Assembly (NCBI RefSeq): GCF_036898095.1
Contig: NC_090735.1
Coordinates: 1,882,888 to 1,946,887, forward strand
DNA from: Palaemon carinicauda
Lineage: Eukaryota > Arthropoda > Malacostraca > Decapoda > Palaemonidae
Direction: 5' to 3'
DNA: 64,000 nt
The position numbers were made by a program, and so were the translations under genes. Under the pieces are notes generated by a model that worked only from the letters and a program-made list of their open reading frames with translations, was not told the origin of the DNA and searched no databases. Of this stretch, positions 24,275 to 34,849 are shown in pieces; the stretch's first letter is position 1, and each line of letters begins with the position of its first letter.

Positions 24275-25650
24275 TTAGCAAAAGGTAAGGTGGTGTATGT
24301 TGCGTTTATGGATCTGGAGAAAGCGTATGATAGAGTTGATAGGGAAGCAGTGTGGAATGTGATGAGGTTATATGGAGTTGGTGGAAGGTTGTTGCAAGCA
24401 GTGAAAAGATTCTACAAAGGTAGTAAAGCATGTGTTAGAATAGGAAATGAAGTTTGTGATTGGTTTCCAGTGAGAGTGGGGCTGAGACAGGGATGTGTGA
24501 TGTCACCGTGGTTGTTTAACTTGTATGTTGATGGAGTGGTGAGAGAGGTGAATGCTCGAGTGCTTGGACGAGGATTAAAACTGGTAGACGAGAATGACCA
24601 TGAATGGGAGGTAAATCAGTTGTTGTTTGCGGATGATAGAGTACTGGTTGCAGACACAGAAGAGAAGCTTGGCCGATTAGTGACAGAATTTGGAAGAGTG
24701 TGTGAGAGAAGGAAGTTGAGAGGTAATGTGGGTAAGAGTAAGGTTATGAGATGTACGAGAAGGGAAGGTGGTGCAAGGTTGGATGTCATGTTGAATGGAG
24801 AGTTACTTGAGGAGGTGGATCAGTTTAAGTACTTGGGGTCTGTTGTTGCAGCAAATGGTGGAGTGGAAGCAGATGTACGTCAGAGAGTGAATGAAGGTTG
24901 GAAAGTGTTGGGGGCAGTTAAGGGAGTAGTAAAAAATAGAGGGTTGGGCATGAATGTAAAGAGAGTTCTATATGAGAAAGTAATTGTACCAACTGTGATG
25001 TATGGATCGGAGTTGTGGGGAATGAAAGTGACGGAGAGACAGAAATTGAATATGTTTGAAGACAGAAATTGAATGTGTTTGAGATGAAGTGTCTAAGGAG
25101 TATGGCTGGTGTATCTCGAGTAGATAGGGTTAGGAACGAAGTGGTGAGAGTGAGAACGGGTGTAAGAAATGAGTTAGCAGCTAGAGTGGATATGAATGTG
25201 TTGAGGTGGTTTGGCCATGTTGAGAGAATGAAAAATGGCTGTCTGCTAAAGAAGGTGATGGGTGCAAGAGTTGATGGGAAAAGTACAAAAGGCCAAGGTT
25301 TGGGTGGATGGATGGCGTGAAGAAAGCTCTGGGTGATAGGAGGATAGATGTGAGAGAGGCAAGAGAGCGTGCTAGAAATAGGAATGAATGGCGAGCGATT
25401 GTGATGCATTTCCGGTAGGCCCTGCTGCTGCCTCCGATGCCTTAGATGACCGCGGAGGTAGCAGCAGTAGGGGATTCAGCATTGTGAAGCTTCATCTGTG
25501 GTGGATAATGTGGGAGGGTGGGCTGTGGCACCCTAGTAGTACCGTCTGAACTCGGTTGAGTCCCTTTTTGTTTGTGTTTCATTTGTTGATGTCGGCTACC
25601 CCCCAAAATTCGGGGAAGTGCCTTGGTATATGTACGTATGTATTTACATA
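24275..25650 (+). mobile_element. 5'-truncated LINE with RT palm, C-terminus and 3' UTR
   Basis: The element starts abruptly inside the RT and runs through the stop at about 25418 into a 3' region. That region has GTGGCACCCTAGTAG and ends near GTCGGCTACCCCCCAAAATT and GTGCCTTGGTATATG. The 3' end has a second copy at 21225-21345. 5' truncation is the usual outcome of target-primed reverse transcription. No poly(A) tail is seen; the tail region is TATGTACGTATGTAT. Confidence 0.8.
24290..25409 (+). pseudogene. LINE reverse transcriptase, truncated and broken by a 23-bp duplication
   Basis: The frame from 24290 gives FMDLEKAYDRVDR (RT block with the first catalytic Asp), VGLRQGCVMSPWLFNLY (the G-LRQGC-SP-LFN-Y block), QLLFADDRVLVAD (catalytic FADD), QFKYLG, and MYGSELWGM. 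A 23-bp tandem copy at about 25031-25076 (two AGACAGAAATTGAAT.TGTTTGA units) shifts the frame and causes the stop at 25072. The protein continues from 25075 with EMKCLRSMAGVSRVDRVRNE, then GHVERM, to about 25320. There it shifts once more before an EARERARNRNEWRAIV end. The core catalytic residues are intact, so this copy is young relative to its neighbours. It lacks the endonuclease and the RT fingers. Confidence 0.82.
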
Positions 25651-25865
25651 CATGAAAATTTTATAAAATGGGCAATATGATACTGTATATGTTAGTGGAA
25701 AGGAAATTAGTTAATTAATTCAGATATATGATGATAGATATTTTAAAGTCCTATCCTGCATAGTTTTTTGTGCCAAGATGAATTTGTAGAGTTACCTCCC
25801 CTATGTAATAAAGTGTCTGGGTATATGTATAAATATATATACACTATAAATATATTCTCTACTGA

Positions 25866-25987
<122 letters not shown>

Positions 25988-26239
25988 TATATAATATATT
26001 TGTTTTTTATGTCAAGTACAGTGATAAGACCTATATCTACTGGTCTCTCTCCGTTCCTCGGGTAAGGGAGAGAGGTTGTAGCCATACTCTGATGAAAGGG
26101 GTTATAGTTTTGGAAGGATTGAATGTGTTTGTGCGTGTGTACCTATCTAAATATTCAGAAGCCATTTTTGACGGGTCTCATACACTAGTTTACAATACTG
26201 AAGAATAAATTATACTTAAATCTATCACCCTTGAGAATA

Positions 26240-26545
26240 TATTAGTTGATACTACACAGTATTCTAGGAGTTGTATCTAGCTGTGACCACATGGTAGAAT
26301 TATTTTTCCAATGTTGCAGTTATTTTTATGCTGAACAGGTTAACAAAAGTCTCTCTTCATAATTTATTTATGACAGCTGTTATTACTGATTTTAGAAGAT
26401 TTTTTTATTTCTATTCATGCATAGTTTAATTATTTCCTTATATCCTTCCCTCACTTGGCTACTTTCCATGTTAGAGTCCTAAGACTTGTAGCATCCTGCA
26501 TTTCCAACACCAGTTTTTGAACATAGCTGGTAATAATGATAACAG
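26240..26545 (+). repeat. LINE 3'-tail copy, plus orientation
   Basis: A degenerate C-terminus (near 26260-26360) is followed by TTTCCTTATATCCTTCCCTC, TAGCATCCTGCATTTCCAAC and a GGTAATAATGATAAC tail. Confidence 0.65.
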
Positions 26546-26870
26546 TTCTATTAAATTTATAAGATTATACAAACTCAAATTTCTTAAATGTCTCATTTGT
26601 GGGGTTGTCATTTTTTTTATTCGTGCCACTGAATGGTATAGGGAAGAATTTTTTTTTTTTTACTTACGGTTCATTTATCAACCCGTAATGTAATGGCATT
26701 TATTGGTAGTAGCACATTTACTATACTGTTTTTTTATGGATAAGGGAAAATATTTTAGAGAGAAAAACTTGAAATAATGGTTTTTTTTTTAGATTGTGTA
26801 TTTATTGAAGTACTAGGTAGATTAAGAATTTCTAATTTGATGCTGTTAACTTAGTGTTACAGTAATGTAT

Positions 26871-27045
26871 TTTTAAATATTTAACTTAGCCGGTGAATAT
26901 ATAATAGCTGCAACTCTGTTGCTCGACAGACACATACAGTAAAAACTCGCCAGCGATCGCTATACAGGTTGCGGGTGTGCCCATCAGCGCCAACTGTCGG
27001 CCAGATACCACTCTCGATGTAAACAAAGACTCAATTTCTTCTCTG
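26871..27045 (+). repeat. Element A left inverted terminal repeat
   Basis: The sequence after AGCCGGTGAATATATAATAG (CTCTGTTGCTCGACAGACAC, CGCCAGCGATCGCTATACAG, CTCGATGTAAACAAAGACTC) is found inverted at 33170-33335. The match runs to about TCAATTTCTTCTC. Confidence 0.93.
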
Positions 27046-27245
27046 TCGACGTGTCGACAAGACGTACTTTACTCGCTGTTGAACCTGGAGTTTTTCCCAT
27101 CATATTTGGTGAAGTACTTTAATTTGGTTTGAGCTTTCGCAGTACAGGTGTTTTTCTTCAAATAAATCCTTGAACTCTTTTTTGGATCGGATTAATTGTT
27201 GATGACTTAGATCGTTTTTTGGAATTTTCCCTTGACTAATTCAAA

Positions 27246-29673
27246 ATGACTGACCCTTCACAAGTTCCCAAGTTCAGAAAATGTAATGCTAGGGACTGTC
27301 ATAGGCGTCTTCCAAAGGCTTCTCTCGACCCTCACACTGTTTGTTCCAATTGTCGGGGTAAAACCTGTCAATTGGAAGATCGGTGTGAGGAATGCGTGGG
27401 CCTTTCGGAATTCGATTTTATCGAATTTGAGAAATATACACGCAGACTAGAGAGAGATAGGGTAAGGAGAAGTTCTTCTAGGTCGGTAGATTTTTCCTCT
27501 CCACATGCCCCTGTAGTGGTTGTTCCTAACCCCCCTCCTAGCACTCAGGAACCGTCGATGGCAGACATGATGCGTGCTATTCATGCCTTGGGGGAGAGAG
27601 TTGAGTCTTTAGCAAGTGACCGAAATCAACTCATGGCGGACGTTAAGGAACTCAAGTGCCAAAGTGCCACGAAGGATAGTGTCAAAGTGCCTAGTGTTAT
27701 GCAAAGTGTTGTGAACAGTGTTGCACTCGAGGGTTCGTCTGTTCGTGCCTGTCGTCCTCCTAGTCCGGGACCTCTTGCAAGCTCCCAAGCCCAGGGGAGA
27801 AGCAATGTCGTACGACTCATGGGTTCGAGAGGCCTTGATCAGCGAACAGACGTTCCCTCTATGGTATCAGGCGTATCTCTCCAAGATCGCCCCTACCAAC
27901 GTAAGACGAGAGAGCCCATTTTTACCTCGTCGTCCGAAGGTGTTTCTCGTAAGAAACCTTGGACCAAGGTCTCCAGACCTTTAAAGCGTAAGTCGGTCCC
28001 TTCAGGACGAGTCCAACGTCCCGGTTGTAGCCACTGGGACAGTTCGGACTCGTTGCCGTCATCTGATGACTGCTCGCCGCCTAAGAGAGGCAAAGTTGTG
28101 CCGTCTCATTCGCTAGCCCCGTCTGTTACCGCACCTGCTTCCGTAGACCCTAAATGGGAGTTACTGCAAGACATGCAGTCCAAGCTTGCGTCCTTGATGG
28201 AGGACTACAATGCTGAGAAGGTTTCCGCCGAACCTACTGGCCATCAGCCATCCAAACGGTCTGTTGTGCGTCCTGTTGACGTTGATGTAGCTTTCTCGCG
28301 TCAACCAGTTGGGGTAGTACCTCCACCGATGCGACCCAGTGTGGATTATCAGCCGCACGTTGACGTTAGGCAACGCACTGATGTGATTGGTGACGTTCAG
28401 GACGTTCACCAACCATCAGAGTTGACTTGTTTTGACGCGGTGCGTCAACCTCCGCAACCCGGTATGGTGTTGACTGCACAACCCAGACGGTCTAAACAGT
28501 CTCGGGTGGACGCTGTGCGTCCTCGCGCACCTGTTGTTGTTGACAGTTCCCAGGCTGTTCAGCAGTTCCAGGACGCTGCGTCCGGCTCCGTCAGGTATGC
28601 ACCAGTGCGACCGGACTCTGCGAGTCAAACGTTGCCTACTCCGTTGCCGTTTTCTCATCAGTTATCGGATGAGGAACAGTCAGATGAGGACGTTGCTGAA
28701 CCACAGCATGAGGATCAACCCTCAGAACTAGATGAGCCTAAAGCAGTTCAACCATCCTTGGACTTTAGAAAAGTCATGGCGGTTTTTAAAGAGTTGTTCC
28801 CTGACCACTTTATTTCTGTGGCTCCTCGTTCGCCGCCGTCAGAGTTTGTCTTAGGCGTTCCTGCTACCATGCCTGCCTTTACTAAACTCGTTCTCTCTCG
28901 CTCATCCATGAGAGCTTTACGGATGTTGGGCGATTGGTTAGAGACCAAGAGGAGTTTAGGGAAGACAGCATTTGCCTTCCCCCCTTCTAAACTCTCATCT
29001 AGATCGAGCGTCTGGTATGCCACGGGAGAAGTTCTCGGCTTGGGAGTTCCTGCCTCTGCCCAGGGCGACTTCTCAAGTCTTGTAGACTCTCCCCGCCGCC
29101 TTGCCATGAGACGCTCGAAGATTTGTTGGTCACCCTCGGACCTGGACCACCTTCTTAAAGGTATATTTAGGGCGTTCAAAGTCTTTAACTTCCTAGACTG
29201 GTGTTTAGGAGCCCTGAGTAGGAAAATCTCTTCTGCTGATAAGGATGTTTTCCTTACTCATTATGTACTGCATGGACAAGGCCGTCCGTGATGGGTCCAA
29301 CGAACTTGCCGCTTCATTCACATCCGGAGTCCTGAAGAAACGAGAGTCTCTATGCTCTTTCCTGTCTGCTGGAGTGACGCCATGCCAAAGATCTGAGTTA
29401 CTCTTTGCGCCCTTGTCCAAGTGCCTGTTTCCTGAAGTCTTGGTTAAGGAAAATGCCTTGTCTTTAGTGCAGAAGGACACCCACAATCTAGTTGCGTCCT
29501 CGGCTCGCAAAGCTCCCCCTTTGCCTGCATTGTCTGCTAGACCTAGGATAGACACTCCAGCGTCTCGGTTTATCCCGCCCTTTCGTGGCAGAGCCTCTAG
29601 CAGGGGAGGTGCTCGTGCCGACGGGAAGAGAGGGAAGAGAAAAGGATCCAAGTCCTCTAAGGGCAGAGTCTGA
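27246..29673 (+). pseudogene. Element A gag-like ORF1, frameshifted
   Basis: The ATG at 27246 opens 681 codons. The N-terminus carries a cysteine array: C13-x4-C18, then C33-x2-C36-x4-C41-x5-C47-x2-C50. This array probably binds zinc and is shared with element D. Next come a charged segment (about 60-80), a long S/P/V-rich low-complexity region, and a more conserved C-terminal part from about residue 510 (PDHFISV... LGDWLE). At about 29240-29280 the frame is lost. The rest of the protein is read one frame over to 29673 (MDKAVRDGSNELAASFTSGV), ending in a basic RGGARADGKRGKRK tail. A single-base indel is the simplest explanation. The product would be the nucleocapsid-like structural protein that packages the element RNA. 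Confidence 0.8.
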
Positions 29674-31729
29674 CTGCCCGCAACTTCAGACAGCAGTAGG
29701 AGCCAGACTCAAGAACTTCTGGCAAGCCTGGGAGAAGAGAGGCGCAGATCAACAATCTGTGAGGTTGCTCAGAGAGGGGTACAAAATCCCTTTTGTACGC
29801 AAACCCCCTCTAGCGACGTCCCCCATCGATCTCTCTCCCAGGTACAGAGAGGAAGAAAAGAGACAAGCCCTGAAACTGGAAGTGTCTCTTTTGCTAGAGA
29901 AGGGAGCAGTGGTCAAAGTCTCGGACCTTCAATCACCGGGGTTTTACAACCGTCTCTTCCTAGTATCAAAGAAGACAGGAGGTTGGAGACCGGTGCTAGA
30001 CGTCAGTGCTCTGAATGTCTTTGTCACAAAGACGAAGTTTACCATGGAGACCACAAAGTCAGTCCTAGCAGCGGTCAGGAAGGAAGACTGGATGGTCTCT
30101 CTAGACCTAAGGGACGCCTACTTCCACATCCCCATTCACTCAGACTCCCAACCCTTTCTGAGATTCGTCTTCGAAGATGTGGTGTACCAGTTTCGGGCCC
30201 TGTGCTTTGGCCTAAGCACAGCTCCTCTCGTGTTTACGAGCCTTATGAGGAATGTGGCAAAATTCCTCCACTTATCGGACATCCGAGCCTCCCTTTATTT
30301 GGACGACTGGCTTCTCAGAGCCTCTTCCAGTCGTCGCTGTCTGAAGGATCTCAATTGGACTCTAGATCTGACCAAGGAATTGGGACTCCTAGTCAATTTG
30401 GAAAAGTCACAGCTGGTCCCATCCCAAACTATTGTGTATTTAGGGATGGAGATTCACAGTAAAGTTTTTCGGGCTTTTCTGTCGGCCCCCAGAATAGATC
30501 AAGCCCTGCTCTCCATCCAGAAGATGCTGAAGAAGGAACGCTGCTCAGTCAGGCTGTGGATGAGTCTGGTAGGGACGCGGTCATCCCTGGAGCAATTTGT
30601 CTCGCTAGGAAGGCTACACCTCCGTCCTCTTCAATTCCATCTGGCTTTTCACTGGAAAAAGGACAAGACGCTAGAGGCGGTCTCGATCCCGATTTCCGAA
30701 AAGATAAAGTCTTGTCTGACTTGGTGGAAGGACAATATCAGCCTACGAGAGGGTCTTCCCCTGGCAGTTCAGATACCCAACCACGTTCTCTTCTCGGACG
30801 CATCGGACTTGGGCTGGGGCGCGACGCTGGACGGTCGGGAATGCTCAGGTCTGTGGAACTCGAGTCAGAGGAGCATACATATCAACAGCAAGGAGCTTTT
30901 GGCGGTTCATCTGGCCTTGATAAGCTTCGAGAATCTCCTTTGAGGCAAAGTGGTGGAGGTAAACTCGGACAACACCACGGCCTTGGCGTACATTTCCAAA
31001 CAGGGAGGTACCCACTCACTGACGTACGAGATCGCAAGGGACCTGCTCATCTGGTCAAAAGATCGAGGCATCTCCCTAGTAACGAGGTTCATCCAGGGCG
31101 ACTTGAACGTCCTAGCAGATTGTCTCAGTCGGAAAGGTCAAGTAATTCCAACCGAATGGACCCTCCACAAGGATGTGTGCAAGAGACTTTGGGCGACTTG
31201 GGGTCAACCCACCATAGATCTCTTTGCAACCTCGCTGACCAAGAGGCTTCCAATCTATTGCTCTCCAGTCCCGGACCCAGCAGCAATACATATAGATGCC
31301 GTCCTCCTAGATTGGTCACATCTGGATCTTTACGCATTCCCACCATTCAAGATTGTCAACAAGGTACTGCAGAAATTCGCCTCTCACGAAGGGACAAGGT
31401 TGACGTTAGTTGCTCCCCTCTGGCCCGCGAGAGAATGGTTCACCGAGGTACTTCGATGGTTAGTAGACGTTCCCAGAAGTCTTCCTCTAAGAGTAGACCT
31501 TCTACGTCAGCCACACGTAAAGAAGGTACACCAAAGCCTCCACGCTCTTCGTCTGACTGCCTTCAGACTATCGAAAGACTCTCGAGAGCTAGAGGCTTTT
31601 CGAAGGAGGCAGCCAGTGCGATTGCTAGAGCAAGGAGAGCATCTACCATTAGAGTCTACCAATCGAAGTGGGAAGTCTTCCGAGACTGGTGCAAATCAGT
31701 TTCCGTATCCTCGACCAGTACCTTTGTAG
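29585..31729 (+). pseudogene. Element A RT-RNase H-methyltransferase-like ORF2, one internal stop
   Basis: The start at 29585 overlaps the gag end by 89 bp in another frame. RT: WRPVLDVSALN near residue 138, LDLRDAYFHIPIH, ALCFGLSTAPLVF, and the catalytic YLDD at residues 238-241. RNase H: FSDASDLGWG, NSKELLAV, then NSDNTTALAY and ADCLSRKG, so all four acidic positions are present. A TGA at 30941-30943 splits the RNase H; element B has CAA (Gln) there. After it the same frame runs to 31729 through a segment TIDLFATSLTKRLP ... YAFPPF. This resembles the Dam-like methyltransferase region of DIRS elements, with FPPF where NPPY is usual. The last 60 or so codons are probably an overprint of the recombinase gene. 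Reading through one TGA would restore the frame. Confidence 0.85.
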
Positions 31730-32628
31730 CCCAAATAGCTGATTTTCTCTTATACCTGAGAAAAGGACGATCCCTTTCAGCTCCCACTATCAAGGGCTAC
31801 AGAAGCATGTTGGCCTCGGTCTTCCGGCATAGAGGCTTAGATCTTTCCAACAATAAAGATCTGCAAGACCTCCTTAAGTCTTTCGAGACCTCTAAGGAGC
31901 GTCGTTTGGCTACTCCTGGGTGGAATTTAGACGTGGTCCTAAGATTCCTCATGTCAGACAGGTTTGAGCCTTTACAGTCAGCCTCCCTGAAAGATCTCAC
32001 TCTAAAGACTCTTTTCCTGGTATGCTTAGCCTCGGCTAAAAGAGTTAGTGAGATTCATACCTTCAGCAAGAACATCGGGTTTTCGTCAGAAAAAGCTACT
32101 TGTTTTCTGCAACTTGGTTTCCTAGCCAAAAATGAGCTACCTTCTCGTCCTTGGCCTAAATCTTTCGATATTCCTAGCTTATCGGAGATCGAAGGCAATG
32201 AACTAGAAAGAGTCTTATGCCCTGTTAGAGCTCTTAAGTTCTACTTAGCTCGTACTAAACCTTTACGAGGCCAATCTGAAGCTTTATCGTGTTCAGTTAA
32301 GAAACCATCCTTGCCTATGTCAAAGAATGCTTTGCCATATTTTATCAGATTGCTAATACAAGAAGCTCATTCACACTTGAGTGAGGAAGAACGATCTTTG
32401 CTTAAGGTTAAGACGCACGAGGTTAGAGCTGTAGCAACTTCCGTGGCCTTTAAGCAAAATAGATCTCTGCAAAGTATCATGGACGCAACCTATTGGAGAA
32501 GCAAGTCAGTGTTCGCGTCATTTTACTTGAAAGATGTCCAGTCTCTTTACGAGAACTGCTACACACTGGGACCATTCGTAGCAGCGAGTGCAGTAGTGGG
32601 TGAGGGCTCAACCACTACAATTCCCTAA
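30556..32628 (+). CDS. Element A tyrosine recombinase (ORF3), apparently intact
   Basis: The open frame is 690 codons, but its first 300 or so mirror ORF2 in another frame. The recombinase proper begins near 31500-31560 (SDCLQTIERLSRARGFS). Catalytic landmarks, numbered on the 690-codon frame: box-A Arg at 496 (SAKRVSEIH), box-B HEVR with His621 and Arg624, and the nucleophile in ASFYLKDV, Tyr657. The SAM-like N-terminal core reads IADFLLYLRKGRSLS, then GYRSMLASVFRHRG. In DIRS elements this enzyme inserts the circular double-stranded DNA without duplicating the target. No stop or frameshift is seen in the domain, in contrast to elements B, C and F. The frame ends at TAA 32626-32628. The true start codon is not determined. 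Confidence 0.85.
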   Translation: MDESGRDAVIPGAICLARKATPPSSSIPSGFSLEKGQDARGGLDPDFRKDKVLSDLVEGQYQPTRGSSPGSSDTQPRSLLGRIGLGLGRDAGRSGMLRSVELESEEHTYQQQGAFGGSSGLDKLRESPLRQSGGGKLGQHHGLGVHFQTGRYPLTDVRDRKGPAHLVKRSRHLPSNEVHPGRLERPSRLSQSERSSNSNRMDPPQGCVQETLGDLGSTHHRSLCNLADQEASNLLLSSPGPSSNTYRCRPPRLVTSGSLRIPTIQDCQQGTAEIRLSRRDKVDVSCSPLARERMVHRGTSMVSRRSQKSSSKSRPSTSATRKEGTPKPPRSSSDCLQTIERLSRARGFSKEAASAIARARRASTIRVYQSKWEVFRDWCKSVSVSSTSTFVAQIADFLLYLRKGRSLSAPTIKGYRSMLASVFRHRGLDLSNNKDLQDLLKSFETSKERRLATPGWNLDVVLRFLMSDRFEPLQSASLKDLTLKTLFLVCLASAKRVSEIHTFSKNIGFSSEKATCFLQLGFLAKNELPSRPWPKSFDIPSLSEIEGNELERVLCPVRALKFYLARTKPLRGQSEALSCSVKKPSLPMSKNALPYFIRLLIQEAHSHLSEEERSLLKVKTHEVRAVATSVAFKQNRSLQSIMDATYWRSKSVFASFYLKDVQSLYENCYTLGPFVAASAVVGEGSTTTIP

Positions 32629-33029
32629 TTCCATATCCTTTTTTAATCTGTCTCTTGAAATGTTTTAATGTTGTTTTTATGGGTTGTCCGGAAGGCTAAG
32701 AAGCCTTTCGCATCCTGGTTGATTTGGCGGGTGGTCAAAGTCATTTCTTGAGAGCGCCCAGATTAGGGGTTTGATGAGGTCCTGTTGTATGGGTTGCAGC
32801 CCTTGATACTTCAGCTCCTGGGGGTCTGTCAGCATCCTAAGAGGATCGCTGGGCTCCGTAAGGAAGACGTACCTACAAGGCAGAGTAATCGTCTAAGTCG
32901 ACTTCCTTACCAGGTACCTATTTATTTTGGTTTTGTTATATTGATAACTGTCAAAATGAAATAAAAAACTCTTAGCTTATACGATGTAAACATATTTAAC
33001 TCTGGTCTCTACCCACCTCCTTGGGTGTG

Positions 33030-33130
33030 AATCAGCTATTATATATTCACCGGCTAAGTTAAATATTTAAAATTGATATTTTAATTATAAAATAAATTTT
33101 TGAATATACTTACCCGGTGAATATATAAAT
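33030..33130 (+). repeat. Element A internal complementary region
   Basis: The left half (TATATATTCACCGGCTAAG, then TTAAATATTTAAAA) is the complement of the left end at 26871-26910. The right half (TGATATTTTAATTATAAAAT, then TACTTACCCGGTG) is the complement of the right end at 33315-33366. The halves meet at about 33070 in an AAAA/TTTT core. In the DIRS model this templates joining of the two ends into a circle. Confidence 0.88.
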
Positions 33131-33164
33131 TAAACGACCCTCCCTTCCTCCCCAATAGAGACGC

Positions 33165-33371
33165 AGTGGGATGAGAAGAAATTGAGTCTTTGTTTACATC
33201 GAGAGTGGTATCTGGCCGACAGTTGGCGCTGGTGGGCACACCCGCAACCTGTATAGCGATCGCTGGCGAGTTTTTACTGTATGTGTCTGTCGAGCAACAG
33301 AGTTGCAGCTATTATATATTCACCGGGTAAGTATATTCAAAAATTTATTTTATAATTAAAATATCATTTTT
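33165..33371 (+). repeat. Element A right inverted terminal repeat
   Basis: It is an inverted copy of 26885-27045 plus the terminal extension GGGTAAGTATATTCAAAAAT. That extension pairs only with the internal complementary region. Unequal terminal extensions of this kind are typical of DIRS. Confidence 0.92.
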
Positions 33372-33554
33372 CAGTGCAGCATCATGTCCTCAAATTTTTA
33401 CTGAAAACTATATGGTTGTAGCAGTACAGTACAATAAAAAACGATGCAGTAAATATTAATTTTTGTTTTTTAAAGGGCTTTTTGGCCATGGGAGATGATT
33501 TGTTATTAAATACAGTACCTGTATACCTTTGGCAATGTAAACTCTATATTGGAT

Positions 33555-34000
33555 ACTTTTAGGATTTTGTCTGGTACAGAAAAGGGATTTTGACGAAGGA
33601 AAAATCTATTTCTGGGCGAGGGACCTGTGTCTCTCCATGAAATGCTCCTCTAGCACCATTTTTAAGGCATAGATATTGCTGAATATACCAGAGAAAAAAA
33701 GAGATGCATGGAATGCCAGGAATAAACCTAGCTCGCTCACTCATTGAGTGTTGGTATAGAAAACTGGGGCTTGATTGAACCACGACCATAGATCCCTCAC
33801 CAAGTAGACCTCTCCTTCATCAACATCCCCCTCCACCCCTACATCTCCTCACCCCTTATCTACATTCCTCCTCAGCTCTTGCGTTGGTCAGACGTGTTTT
33901 GTTTTGCTCTGTGTTGTTTTGTGTTTTGTTGGAAGATGTCCGACGTTTTAGAGATCCCTGCTCCCAAGTTGAGTATTATATTTGTCTGTTTGGGATTTCT
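33555..34000 (+). repeat. Inverted repeat partner of 45410-45830 (DIRS-like 5' end)
   Basis: Starts near ACAGAAAAGGGATTTTGACG and runs through CCCCAGTTTTC-complement and TTGGTCAGACGTGTTTTG to GGAAGATGTCCGACGTTTTA and CCCAAGTTGAGTATTA. The same sequence is inverted at 45410-45830. The ATG in GAAGATGTCCGACG could be a start codon of a lost gag-like gene. I interpret it as a terminal region of another DIRS family. Confidence 0.7.
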
Positions 34001-34144
34001 AGGTAGTGACACTTGTCATTCTTAACCGTGTTTGGTTTTTTTTTATTTTTGAGGGGTTCAGTACTCAACTGATGTTAAAGTCATTGAAATTATAAACAAA
34101 GAAAGAAGCATGTAGCAAACTGCAAAGGTCCTCTTAATTATTTA

Positions 34145-34284
34145 AGGCCGGTTTACACTGGGATATTTCACTGGCGCCATTAACCAGCGGCAAGTAAACT
34201 TTCCACGATAGTAAGCGTTTGCACGAGGACACTTTTCTTTTGGACGGGGATAGTTTGCTAACCTGACCTCGTGTAAACCGGCCT
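34145..34284. mobile_element. PIF/Harbinger-like MITE, 140 bp
   Basis: Terminal inverted repeats AGGCCGGTTTACAC and GTGTAAACCGGCCT, with an exact TTA direct repeat on each side (34142-34144 and 34285-34287). A 3-bp TTA/TWA duplication is the PIF/Harbinger hallmark. No coding capacity. Confidence 0.82.
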
Positions 34285-34525
34285 TTAGGGATGTCTTATC
34301 ATCCATGAAGAAAATCAAGTCTGGTGAGAGGTAGCAGTGCAGCTGAGGATAATATTTAATGTTCTTTACATGGAGTGAACAACACATTATGATGATACCT
34401 CCCCTTTGTGGAAAGAATTTGGAAAACAGGAGGTGGTGGTAGAGATGCACAAAAAAATACCGGTAATCATAGTAACATTGGTATACACAAATTTATGAAG
34501 AATTAAGAACAGTAGATGGTTTCAA

Positions 34526-34828
34526 CCCATTTACCCCCAGGCTATTTGGAACTTTCCAACCCTTAACCCCCAGGCGGTTTCTTTTTTTTCAAGCACCTTT
34601 TGCAATATATATTTTTTAAATTGCTCTAACAGCCTTAATTTTCATCATAGAGAGGTCAGGTTGGTCTCATTCTTTTGGAAAATGCCTGAAGTTTCTCATA
34701 AAGTTATCAAAAATATGCAAAAAAAAATTGTAAATAGCAGTTTTTTGCAAGGACGTACCAGTACGTCCATGGGGGTAAAGGGATGAGTTTTGTGAAACGT
34801 ACCAGTACGTCCATTGGGGCTAAAAGGG
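34526..34828. mobile_element. piggyBac-like MITE, copy 1 (303 bp)
   Basis: Termini CCCATTTACCCCCAGGC and GGGGCTAAAAGGG, flanked by TCAA (decayed TTAA) at 34522 and TTAA at 34829. The interior contains GACGTACCAGTACGTCC, a near-perfect palindrome, close to the right end, where a second ACGTACCAGTACGTCC follows. A second copy lies at 59158-59455. Confidence 0.78.
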
Positions 34829-34849
34829 TTAATACAACTGAAGTAATAC

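Larger units (their letters stand above)
26871..33371 (+). mobile_element. Element A: nearly complete DIRS-type retrotransposon
   Basis: The element has inverted terminal repeats of roughly 170-200 bp, three overlapping genes (gag-like; RT with RNase H and a methyltransferase-like domain; tyrosine recombinase), and an internal complementary region just before the right repeat. The left end is near 26871 (TTTTAAATATTTAACTTAG). The right end is near 33366-33371 (AATTAAAATATCATTTTT). No target duplication is seen, as expected for recombinase-mediated integration. There are only two obvious coding lesions: a gag frameshift near 29240-29280 and one TGA at 30941. It is the best-preserved element in the window. 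Confidence 0.9.

Noticed and set aside
30556..31480. First 300 or so codons of the 690-codon recombinase frame as a real protein domain
   Set aside because: The same DNA encodes conserved RNase H and methyltransferase-like motifs in the other frame, so this part is most simply an overprinted shadow.
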